Part shown: in pieces, positions 27,442 through 34,862 of the stretch
Numbering within the stretch: the stretch's first letter is position 1
Layout of the letters: every line of letters starts with the position of its first letter
Source: Martelella sp. NC20
GTDB lineage: Bacteria > Pseudomonadota > Alphaproteobacteria > Rhizobiales > Rhizobiaceae
Length of the DNA: 64,000 nucleotides
Direction of reading: 5' to 3'
Assembly: GCF_013459645.1 (NCBI RefSeq)
Contig: NZ_CP054861.1
Coordinates: 5,522,824-5,586,823, forward strand
Program-made: the position numbers and the translations under genes
Notes under the pieces: model-generated
Told to the model about the DNA's origin: nothing
Databases searched by the model: none
Seen by the model: only the letters and a program-made list of their open reading frames with translations

Positions 27442-28658
27442 AGAAACGACCTCCCGTTCGTGCCGGGCGCGAGGCCCAGATGCGCCGCGATGCTCTCCCC
27501 GATATCGGCATAGCTGTCGCGCACGCCGAACGAACCAGGCCTCAGCCCCGGGCCGAAGACCAGCACCGGCACACGCTCGCGGGTATGGTCGGAGCCGCGC
27601 CAGGTGGGATCGCAGCCGTGATCGGCGGTCAGCACCACGATATCGCCGGGCTTCAGCCGTTCGGCGATATCGTTGATCCGGGCGTCGAAGGCCTCGAGGG
27701 CTGCGGCATAGCCCGGCACATCGCGGCGATGGCCGTAGAGCATGTCGAAATCGACCAGATTGGTGAACACGAGATCACCGTCATCCGCTTGCGCTATCGC
27801 CTCGAGGCTGGCATCGACCAGCGCTTCGTTGCCATCGCCCTTGTAGAGCCGGGTCACCCCCTTGCCGGCGAAGATATCGGAAATCTTGCCGACCGCCAGC
27901 ACCTTGCGCCCGGCCTCGCTCACCCGGTCGAGCAGGGTCCTGTCCGGCGGCTCGATCGAGAAGTCGCGGCGATTGCCAGTGCGCTTGAAGGTCTCGGCGG
28001 TCTCGCCGGCGAACGGGCGGGCGATGACCCGGCCGATATTGTAGGCATAGGTCAGTTGGCGCACGACGGCGCAAAGCTTCATCAGCCGGTCCAGCCCGAA
28101 GTGATATTCATGGGCGGCGATCTGGAACACGCTGTCGGAGGAGGTGTAGAAGATCGGCCGCCGGGTCCAGACATGCTCCTGACCATAGCGCTTGATGATC
28201 TCGGTGCCCGACGCGTGGCAATTGCCGAGACTGCCGGAAATGCCGGCCTCGGCGTAGATCGCCTCCAGGAGTTCCCGTGAAAAACAATCCGGCCCGTCGG
28301 GGAAATAACCCCAGTCGAACATCACCGGCGTGCCGGCGATCTCCCAGTGGCCTGACGGCGTGTCCTTGCCGCGCGAGACCTCGCTTGCCGCGCCGTAGCG
28401 GCCCAAGAACCGCTCGGACCGCTCCATGCCGGCCGGATAATTGCCGCTCGCAAGCTTCGCCGCCTCGATGAGCCCGAGTGCCGCCATATTGGGAAGCCGC
28501 AGCGGGCCTGAGCGCAGCCCTTCCCGGTCGCCGAGCCCGGCGGCGCAGAATTCGGCGATATGACCGAGCGTATCGGCGCCAAGATCGCCATAGGCGCGGG
28601 CATCCGGCGCGCCGCCGATGCCGAAGGAATCAAGAACGTAAAGAAAGGCGCGAGCCAT
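27438..28658 (-). CDS. deoB: Phosphopentomutase
   Basis: 406 residues from the ATG at 28658 ([20 protein letters not shown]), which matches the usual rhizobial N-terminus; an ATG nine bases earlier (28667) is possible. Metal-binding motifs are DSFGIGG, and near the C-terminus [18 protein letters not shown]. It interconverts ribose-1-phosphate and ribose-5-phosphate, linking nucleoside breakdown to the pentose phosphate pathway. Overlaps add by 4 bp. Confidence 0.95.
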   Translation of the reverse strand: MARAFLYVLDSFGIGGAPDARAYGDLGADTLGHIAEFCAAGLGDREGLRSGPLRLPNMAALGLIEAAKLASGNYPAGMERSERFLGRYGAASEVSRGKDTPSGHWEIAGTPVMFDWGYFPDGPDCFSRELLEAIYAEAGISGSLGNCHASGTEIIKRYGQEHVWTRRPIFYTSSDSVFQIAAHEYHFGLDRLMKLCAVVRQLTYAYNIGRVIARPFAGETAETFKRTGNRRDFSIEPPDRTLLDRVSEAGRKVLAVGKISDIFAGKGVTRLYKGDGNEALVDASLEAIAQADDGDLVFTNLVDFDMLYGHRRDVPGYAAALEAFDARINDIAERLKPGDIVVLTADHGCDPTWRGSDHTRERVPVLVFGPGLRPGSFGVRDSYADIGESIAAHLGLAPGTNGRSFL

Positions 28659-28836
28659 GCGGTCCATTCCATATGATGCGTTTACGCATGTCTATCGCCT
28701 GCCCGACGGCTTGGCAAACCATCGGTGATAACGCGTTGCGGACACGCGAAATCCGAAACGGGAACACGTCCCGGCTGATATGTGTTTTATCAAATAGTAA
28801 CCATGTATTTTAACGCCGCGAGAAGGCAAGCGCGCC

Positions 28837-29004
28837 ATGATGACCGTCACCGAAGCAGCCAGAGCCAGAACCGTCATGCCGCAAAGATCTGAACGCCGCA
28901 ACGCCTTCGGTCAGAGCGCCGAATTCGCGCTTATCGCCGGCGTCGTGCTGGCGGCGATCATCGCGGTCGGCTTTGCGGCCTTCCGGTTTTACTCGGCGAT
29001 CTGA
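28837..29004 (+). CDS. Small Flp-pilin-like membrane protein (55 aa)
   Basis: A 55-residue frame with GAGAAGG before the ATG. Residues about 24-50 are FGQSAEFALIAGVVLAAIIAVGFAAFRF: an S-A-E-F followed by a hydrophobic helix, which resembles the Flp/Fap type IVb pilin pattern (short basic leader, Glu at the start of the helix). In many rhizobia tad/flp genes lie near deoB, but none follow here, and its end overlaps the convergent sulfotransferase stop by 16 bp. It could also be an unrelated small membrane peptide. Confidence 0.45.
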   Translation: MMTVTEAARARTVMPQRSERRNAFGQSAEFALIAGVVLAAIIAVGFAAFRFYSAI

Positions 29005-29750
29005 AGGCGCAGCCTTTCCGCCCATTCGTCATTGACCCGATCGGCGATCTTCCTGACGCCGGGCGAAGCGGCATCCGCCGCGCGCCCGCCAAGGCTGAGC
29101 GCCAGCAAGACGGTGCGTAGCGTCTCACGCGGTGAATGGGACAGCGCATCGTAATCGAGCCGCAGCGGTTCTATGTTCTCGCGCGAAAACCAGGCCTCCC
29201 ATTCGCGCTCATAACCCGTCATCGTGTCGTGCCATTTCATCAGCGCCGGGCCGTCATAGACCGGCTCGCGGTGCGGGGCGGTGCGCTCCAGTTCACCGCC
29301 GTCCGGCGCCACATGCCACAGCCCGGTCTGCTCCGCCTTCACGCAGGAGACAGCCTGGGCGACCTTGTCGGCGCGCGACAGATAGATGAACAGCGTGCGT
29401 CCGAACGCCGCCTCGACGCGGCTCACGTCGGAACCGAGGCCGGGATGAAGAACGGCGAGTTTTTCCGTGAAATAATCGAAGCTGCCGCGCTGCAGGCGGA
29501 GGCCGAACATGCCGGTATCGCCGCTGCCTTTGGCGATTGCCGCGGCGAACACGCGGGCGAGCGCCGCCCGTTCATGCTCGCCTTCGATTTCCGCAACGCC
29601 GTGGCTTTTCTGCCATGCGGCGAGCGACGGTCGGTGAAAATGGGAATCGGGATTGCCGCTGACGCCGGTGGCGGCAAGCAGCTTGCAAAGCAATGTGCTG
29701 CCGCTGCGCGGCGAGGTGCAGATGATGTAGCTATCGTATCGGGCGGTCAT
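28989..29750 (-). CDS. Stf0-type sulfotransferase
   Basis: 253 residues. The 5'-phosphosulfate-binding loop CTSPRSGSTLLCKLLAATG (11-29) is at the N-terminus, with SHFHRPSLAAW following; this is the Stf0 (trehalose 2-sulfotransferase) pattern. The mid-region SRADKVAQAVSCVKAEQTGLWH is also conserved in Stf0. It transfers sulfate from PAPS to a sugar; the acceptor is not certain. No PAPS-synthesis genes are nearby. Confidence 0.85.
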   Translation of the reverse strand: MTARYDSYIICTSPRSGSTLLCKLLAATGVSGNPDSHFHRPSLAAWQKSHGVAEIEGEHERAALARVFAAAIAKGSGDTGMFGLRLQRGSFDYFTEKLAVLHPGLGSDVSRVEAAFGRTLFIYLSRADKVAQAVSCVKAEQTGLWHVAPDGGELERTAPHREPVYDGPALMKWHDTMTGYEREWEAWFSRENIEPLRLDYDALSHSPRETLRTVLLALSLGGRAADAASPGVRKIADRVNDEWAERLRLQIAE

Positions 29751-29831
29751 GGCAGCTATCTATGGCGGCTATCTCTTGCAGCGATTGCACGGCCTGCATA
29801 GCACCATGCCGCTTCACCGACCACGGCTTTG

Positions 29832-31064
29832 TCAGCCCGCGCAAAGCCGCATCAATGCCGAAAGCATCAAGCGCGCGCCCTTTTCGATATCCGCCCATTC
29901 CGAATGCTCTTCCGGCGCATGCGAAATACCGTTGCGGCTCGGCACGAAGATCATCGCCGACGGGCAGAGCGCCGTCATCATCTGCGCGTCGTGGCCGGCG
30001 CCGGAAATCATCCGCCGCGCCGGGAGGCCGAGCCTACGCACCTCGGCCTCCAGCGTGTCGATCAGGCCGCGATCGAAAGCGACCGGAGCGATGAAACTGT
30101 TTTCCGCAATCGACAGACCAAGCCGATGTTTTTGCGCCACGGCCTGCGCGACCTCCGCGAACCGCGCCTGAAGCCCGCGCATGACACTTTCCGCGGCATC
30201 GCGGATGATTACGGTAAAGACCGCCTCGCCCGGTATGGTGTGCGGATGATTGGGGGAAAGCTCGACCTTGCCGATCGTGATGCGGGCGTCTGCGGAGCCC
30301 GAGGCCGCGATCATAGCCGGGATTTCGACGGCGATTTCGGCCAGCCCCGCAAAGGCATCGGCGCGCATATCCATCGGCGTGGTGCCGGAATGATTGGCGA
30401 TGCCGCCGAGCCGCACCTGAAGATTGACGATGCCGGTAGCACCCTCCGGCAGTCCGATGGCGATGCCTTCCCGCTCCAGCACGGGGCCCTGCTCGATATG
30501 CAGTTCGAGAAACGCCTTCACCGAGCCTTTCGGCCGCGCCGAGGCGAGCACCGCCTGCGGATCGAGCCCCTTCGCGGCCATTGCTTCGCTGAGCAATAGC
30601 CCATCGGCGTCGGCCGCCGCGCCCAGCCATTCCGGCGTGACCAACCCGGCTATTGTCTGCGAGCCGAGCATGCCGCCAAAACGGCCCTCCTCCTCGCTGG
30701 TCGCCACCACCTCGACCGGCACAAGCGGCCGGACGCCCGCTTCCTTCATCGCCCGCACGCATTCGAGCGCGACGGCAACGCCGAGCGCACCGTCGAAAGC
30801 GCCGCCATCGGCGACCGTGTCCAGATGGGAGCCGACCATGATCGAAGGCGCATCCGCCGCGCCGAAACGCCCGAACACCGAATTGGCGCCGTCCCGGCTG
30901 ACGATCAGCCCATCCGCCGCCATCGCGCGCGCGAACCAGTCCCGCACGGCCATATCCGCATCGCTGAAGCCGATCCGGTTGAAGCCGCCGCCTTGCGCGC
31001 GCCCGAAGGCATTGATGCCGTCGAGCAGGGTTTTCAGCCGCTCGCTGTTGATCCCGGGTCTCAT
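29832..31064 (-). CDS. M20-family Zn-dependent amidohydrolase (carbamoylase/allantoate amidohydrolase type)
   Basis: 410 residues from the ATG at 31064 with GGGAGG six bases upstream; the longer frame to 31124 is rejected. Metal ligands are recognisable: GSHLDTVADGGAFDGALGV (about 76-94) with His and Asp, then SEEEGRFGGMLGSQ (about 119-132) and later ELHIEQGPVLE. The subfamily hydrolyses N-carbamoyl-L-amino acids, ureido acids or allantoate. Close to an oligopeptide transporter, a GntR regulator and an acetamidase/formamidase, so a nitrogen-scavenging role is inferred. Confidence 0.86.
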   Translation of the reverse strand: MRPGINSERLKTLLDGINAFGRAQGGGFNRIGFSDADMAVRDWFARAMAADGLIVSRDGANSVFGRFGAADAPSIMVGSHLDTVADGGAFDGALGVAVALECVRAMKEAGVRPLVPVEVVATSEEEGRFGGMLGSQTIAGLVTPEWLGAAADADGLLLSEAMAAKGLDPQAVLASARPKGSVKAFLELHIEQGPVLEREGIAIGLPEGATGIVNLQVRLGGIANHSGTTPMDMRADAFAGLAEIAVEIPAMIAASGSADARITIGKVELSPNHPHTIPGEAVFTVIIRDAAESVMRGLQARFAEVAQAVAQKHRLGLSIAENSFIAPVAFDRGLIDTLEAEVRRLGLPARRMISGAGHDAQMMTALCPSAMIFVPSRNGISHAPEEHSEWADIEKGARLMLSALMRLCAG

Positions 31065-31088
31065 TCCGCCTCCCTTGCTGATCAATTC

Positions 31089-31132
31089 ATTATGATAAAT
31101 ATCGCGATATCGCAAATTCTTCATAATAAATA
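31089..31132 (-). promoter_or_regulatory. Candidate operator in front of the M20 hydrolase gene
   Basis: It contains the perfect 12-bp palindrome ATATCGCGATAT (31099-31110) and the 20-mer CAAATTCTTCATAATAAATA (31113-31132). A near-identical 20-mer (17/20) lies in front of the ABC transporter at 32085-32104. ATTATGA (31089-31095) and TCATAAT (31121-31127) form an inverted pair. Probably a site for the GntR-type regulator of this region (inference). Confidence 0.45.
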
Positions 31133-31214
31133 GGACCGCATGGCGTCGGAAGCGGTTTCACGGGTTCCGGCCCCGCCGGACGTTCTCCGGTGGGGCGGCC
31201 TCCATGCCGAGACC

Positions 31215-31319
31215 TAGAGTCTGTCAGGTTCAAATCGAACCAGACAGACTCTAGATTTATTTGTTTTCGTTTGTCTTTTCGGGAAAACCGGATTCCACTT
31301 TTCCCTGACAAACTCTAGA
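31215..31319. repeat. Rhizobial hairpin repeat with conserved tail
   Basis: The first 39 nt (31215-31253) are a near-perfect hairpin: TAGAGTCTGTC-A-GGTTC, loop AAATC, then GAACC-A-GACAGACTCTA, with one A/A mismatch. It is followed by a T-rich stretch, a hairpin TTTTCGGGAAAAC and a last segment TTTTCCCTGACAAACTCTAGA. I recognise this composite as a frequent intergenic repeat in Rhizobium/Agrobacterium, but the family name is not certain. Its end includes the stop codon of the DUF4142 gene. Confidence 0.55.
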
Positions 31320-31851
31320 ATGCGAGATCGGTGTGAGCCGTGTGGAGCATGTTGAGATGGGAGGCGATCAGCGGTACCAGAACGGTAGCAACCGTCTTCT
31401 GAACGCCTTGATGCGATGCGTTTTCCGCCTCGCGTTTCTGCACCGTGAGAAGCGATTTGTGATTATCGATCTGGTGCTGGATATAAGCCAGGTCGAAGGC
31501 GGGGCCCGGGTCCATCCGGTCGAGCGTATCGACCATTTGCGACAGCGTATCCGGGCGCGTGGGTCTCGAAGCGCCGGCATTCAGAAGCACGCCGGCAATC
31601 GCCTGGGCCTCCTCGGATTCCAGTTCGGCGAACTTGTAGACCACCGGGTGCACCGCCTTCCTGGCGGCCAGCTCGCTGATATCGCAGGAAAACAGATCGA
31701 GTTTCAGCGTCTGTTCGGCGTAATCCTCCGGCGGCTCATCCGCCAATGCCGAAACCGAGGCCGAAACCGAGGCCAGTGCGGTCATCGCCGCCGTCACGGC
31801 TCCGCCGATGAAAATATTGCGGCGGCATAACGCGATCGAAGTCATGTTCAT
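31315..31851 (-). CDS. DUF4142 (ferritin-like helical) secreted protein
   Basis: 178 residues. N-terminus CRRNIFIGGAVTAAMTALASV looks like a Tat or Sec signal (twin Arg, then hydrophobic). The mature part has the DUF4142 helical pattern, DLFSCDISELAARKAVHPVVYKFAELESEEAQAI and YIQHQIDNHKSLLTVQKREAE. Family role is unknown; some members are linked to stress. It is not obviously connected to the neighbouring transporter. Confidence 0.65.
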   Translation of the reverse strand: MNMTSIALCRRNIFIGGAVTAAMTALASVSASVSALADEPPEDYAEQTLKLDLFSCDISELAARKAVHPVVYKFAELESEEAQAIAGVLLNAGASRPTRPDTLSQMVDTLDRMDPGPAFDLAYIQHQIDNHKSLLTVQKREAENASHQGVQKTVATVLVPLIASHLNMLHTAHTDLAF

Positions 31852-32061
31852 TGCCTTTCATCATCGTCCATCAGCTTTCATGTGAGCCCCGCTCACAGTC
31901 ATTGTCAGAGTGGGCTGCTAGTTGGCGATTTGAAGGCGGAATGCCTTTGTCATGGATCTCCGGATGCTCGCGGCCACCTGTTCGCCTCTGCCGCACCATC
32001 GCCTTAAATAATTGAAAAATTTGGATTTAGGGAAAATTCCCAGCTGCGCCATCTGGAATTA

Positions 32062-32104
32062 TCATAATCAATCCTTGTCAATTACAAATTTTTCATAATT
32101 AATT
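32062..32104 (+). promoter_or_regulatory. Candidate operator/promoter of the oligopeptide ABC operon
   Basis: TCATAAT occurs at 32062-32068 and again at 32093-32099, the second within the 20-mer CAAATTTTTCATAATTAATT (32085-32104). This 20-mer is 17/20 identical to the one at 31113-31132. The AT-rich stretch ends about 30 bp before the SBP gene. The rest of 31852-32061 shows no gene. Confidence 0.45.
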
Positions 32105-32135
32105 AAGAAAACCACCAACAGAGGAGAACCGATCG

Positions 32136-33695
32136 ATGAAACGCCTTCTCGCAGCCGCGCTGGCTGCCGCGTCGCTCGCCTTCGGCGCGCCGGCGATCGC
32201 CCAAACGCCACCCAATGTTCTGATCGTCGGCCAGATCGCCGAACCGAAATCGCTCGACCCCGCCACCGACACCGCCGTCAACGACTTTCGCATCCTCGTC
32301 AACATGTATGACGGCCTGGTGCGCTACAAGGACGGCACGCTTGAGGTCGAGCCTGCGCTTGCGACAAGCTGGGACATTTCGGAAGATGGCAAGACCTACA
32401 CCTTCAAGCTGCGCGAGGGCGTGAAGTTCCACGACGGTTCGGATTTCAACGCCGAGGCGGTGAAGTTCAACTTCGACCGCATGCTGAACGAGGACAACGA
32501 GTATTACGACACCGGCCCGTTCCCGCTCGCTTTCTTCTTCTCCTCGATCGACACGGTCGATGTCGTCGACGACATGACCGTGAAGTTCACGCTGACCGAA
32601 CCTTACGCGCCCTTCCTCTCCAACCTCGCCTATCCGACCGGCCTGATCGTGTCGCCGGCGGCGGTCAAGGAATACGGCAAGGATTTCGGCCGCCACCCCT
32701 CCGGCACCGGCGCGTTCAAGTTCGAGGAATGGGACCCGAACGCCAAGGTGGTGGTGTCGAAGAACGCGGACTACTGGGACGGCGCGCCGCCGCTTGAGGC
32801 CGTGGTGTTCCGTCCGGTCACCGACGCCAATACCCGCGTTGCCGAGATGCTTTCGGGCGGTCTCGACGTGATGGTCGAGGTGCCGCCGGATGCGCTCTCG
32901 CAGTTTTCCGGCAATGACAATTACAAGGTCTATGAGCAGGCCGGCCCGCATGTCTGGTTCCTGATCCTGAACATGAAGGACGGCGTCTTCGCCGACAAGA
33001 AGATCCGCCAGGCCGCCAACTACGCGATCAACAAGGAAGCCATCGTCAACGATATCCTGCAGGGCACGGCCGACGTCGCCGCCGGCCCGACGCCGCCGGC
33101 TTTCGCCTGGGCCTATGACGACAGCCTGTCGCCCTACCCCTACGACCCGGAAAAGGCCAGGGCGCTGCTTGAGGAAGCCGGCTATGACGGTTCGGAACTG
33201 ACCTTCTACGTCACCGAGGGCGGTTCGGGCATGCTGGAGCCGCAGGCGATGGCGACCCAGATCCAGGCCGATCTCGAAGCTGTCGGCATTCCGGTCAAGA
33301 TCGAGACCTATGAGTGGAACACCTTCCTCGGCAAGGTCAATCCCGGCCTCGAAGGCAAGGCAGACATGGCCGAGATGGCGTGGATGACCAACGACCCGGA
33401 CACCCTGCCTTATCTGGCGCTGCGCAGCGAAGCCTTCCCCGACAAGGGCGGCTTCAACTCCGGCTATTACGCCAATCCGGAAGTCGACAAGCTGCTGGAA
33501 GAAGCCCGCACGTCCACCGATCAGGCAAAGCGCGCCGAACTCTACAAAAAGATGCAGGCGATCGTGCAGGACGACGCCCCGTGGGTGTTCGTCGCCAACT
33601 GGAAGCAGAACGCCGTCACCAAGGCGAGCGTGGAAAACTTCAAGCTCCAGCCGTCGTTCTTCCTGCTGCTGCAGAAGGTCGCCAAGCCGAACTGA
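32136..33695 (+). CDS. Oligopeptide-type ABC transporter substrate-binding protein (family 5)
   Basis: 519 residues with signal peptide (about 1-22, ending AIAQ). Family 5 signatures: EPKSLDPATDTAVNDFRILVNMYDGLVRYKDGTLEVEPALATSWDISEDGKTYTFKLREGVKFHDG (about 36-102 in the mature numbering), then DVMVEVPPDALSQF and LNMKDGVFADKKIRQAANYAIN. It captures peptides, amides or similar ligands in the periplasm for the permease/ATPase genes downstream. The 222-bp gap to the next gene holds a RIME-like element. Substrate is not determined; the region suggests N-carbamoyl or amide compounds. Confidence 0.92.
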   Translation: MKRLLAAALAAASLAFGAPAIAQTPPNVLIVGQIAEPKSLDPATDTAVNDFRILVNMYDGLVRYKDGTLEVEPALATSWDISEDGKTYTFKLREGVKFHDGSDFNAEAVKFNFDRMLNEDNEYYDTGPFPLAFFFSSIDTVDVVDDMTVKFTLTEPYAPFLSNLAYPTGLIVSPAAVKEYGKDFGRHPSGTGAFKFEEWDPNAKVVVSKNADYWDGAPPLEAVVFRPVTDANTRVAEMLSGGLDVMVEVPPDALSQFSGNDNYKVYEQAGPHVWFLILNMKDGVFADKKIRQAANYAINKEAIVNDILQGTADVAAGPTPPAFAWAYDDSLSPYPYDPEKARALLEEAGYDGSELTFYVTEGGSGMLEPQAMATQIQADLEAVGIPVKIETYEWNTFLGKVNPGLEGKADMAEMAWMTNDPDTLPYLALRSEAFPDKGGFNSGYYANPEVDKLLEEARTSTDQAKRAELYKKMQAIVQDDAPWVFVANWKQNAVTKASVENFKLQPSFFLLLQKVAKPN

Positions 33696-33725
33696 TCGGC
33701 TCTACGGGGCCGCATAGCCCCCATC

Positions 33726-33863
33726 AATCTCCCCCCTTGAGGGGGAGATGTCGCGAAAGCGACAGAGAGGGGTACAGGGCATAAGCCGCATACTCCGTGC
33801 TCTCGGAGAGGGTTCACCCCTCTCTGCCCCTGTCGGGGCATCTCTCCCTCAAGGGGAGAGATC
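33726..33863. repeat. RIME-like intergenic palindromic element, copy 4 (inverted)
   Basis: Same element as at 871, 5364 and 8326, but in the opposite orientation: the TCGCGAAAGCGA hairpin is now on the left and the GCCCC-TGTC-GGGGC hairpin on the right. It lies between the SBP gene and the first permease gene of the same operon, so its stems may separate SBP mRNA from the rest, as often seen in ABC operons. Confidence 0.8.
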
Positions 33864-33917
33864 GAAGAGAAGACGACAGGCGCTTTGCACAGCTTCCCAT
33901 CCCACGGAGAACACGCC

Positions 33918-34862
33918 ATGGCACATTACATCCTGCGGCGGCTACTGGCTGTCATTCCGGTGCTTCTCGGCCTCACCGTGATCGTGTTCGCGATCATGGC
34001 GATGATCCCCGGCGATCCGGCGACGGCCATTCTGGGCTCCTATGCGACGCCTGAAAATGTCGACCGCATCAACCGCGCGCTCGGCCTCGACAAGCCGCTG
34101 GTGCAGCAATATTTCATCTGGCTCGGCAATATTCTCCATGGCGATTTCGGCCGGTCCTACACCCAGAACCGTCCGGTCCTCGACATCATCACCGAGCGCT
34201 TCGGCAATACGCTGATCCTGGCCGGCACATCGCTGGTGCTCTGTTCCATCCTCGGCCTTCTGGCCGGCATCGTCTCGGCGGTCCGCCAGTATGGCCTCAC
34301 CGACAAGCTGGTGACGCTGTTCGTGCTGATCGGCATTTCGGTGCCCTCGTTCTGGCTCGGCCTGCTGTTGATTCTGGTCTTCGCGGTCAAGCTGCAATGG
34401 CTGCCGGCAAGCGGCATGTACGCGATCTATGGCGGCGGCGGGCCGCTCGATCTCCTGAGACACCTGATCCTGCCGGCGTTCACGCTCTCTGTGGTGGCGA
34501 CCGGCGTGGTGGCGCGGCTGACCCGCACCGCGATGCTTGAAGTGCTGCGCCAGGACTATATCCGCACCGCCCGCGCCAAGGGGCTGAAGGAGCGCCGCGT
34601 GATCATGCGCCACGCCTTCAAGGCGGCGCTCGTCTCCGTCATTCCGGTGCTCGGCATCCAGGCCGGCTTCGTGCTCGGCGGCGCGGTCTATATCGAGACC
34701 GTGTTCCAGTGGCCGGGCATCGGCTCGATGCTGGTGACCGCGATCTCCACCCGCGACCTGCTGACCGTTCAGGGCGGGGTTCTGATCGTGGCGGCGGCCT
34801 ATGTGCTGTTCAACCTCGCCGCCGACGTCGTCCAGACCATGCTTGATCCGAGGTTGCGCTGA
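33918..34862 (+). CDS. Oligopeptide ABC transporter permease (DppB-like)
   Basis: 314 residues from the ATG at 33918. Six predicted membrane segments; the EAA-type loop is recognisable in TARAKGLKERRVIMRHAFKAALVSVIP (about 225-251). N-terminus YILRRLLAVIPVLLGLTVIVFAIMAMIPGDP is the usual DppB/OppB start. Its stop and the next start overlap by one base (TGATG). Confidence 0.93.
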   Translation: MAHYILRRLLAVIPVLLGLTVIVFAIMAMIPGDPATAILGSYATPENVDRINRALGLDKPLVQQYFIWLGNILHGDFGRSYTQNRPVLDIITERFGNTLILAGTSLVLCSILGLLAGIVSAVRQYGLTDKLVTLFVLIGISVPSFWLGLLLILVFAVKLQWLPASGMYAIYGGGGPLDLLRHLILPAFTLSVVATGVVARLTRTAMLEVLRQDYIRTARAKGLKERRVIMRHAFKAALVSVIPVLGIQAGFVLGGAVYIETVFQWPGIGSMLVTAISTRDLLTVQGGVLIVAAAYVLFNLAADVVQTMLDPRLR

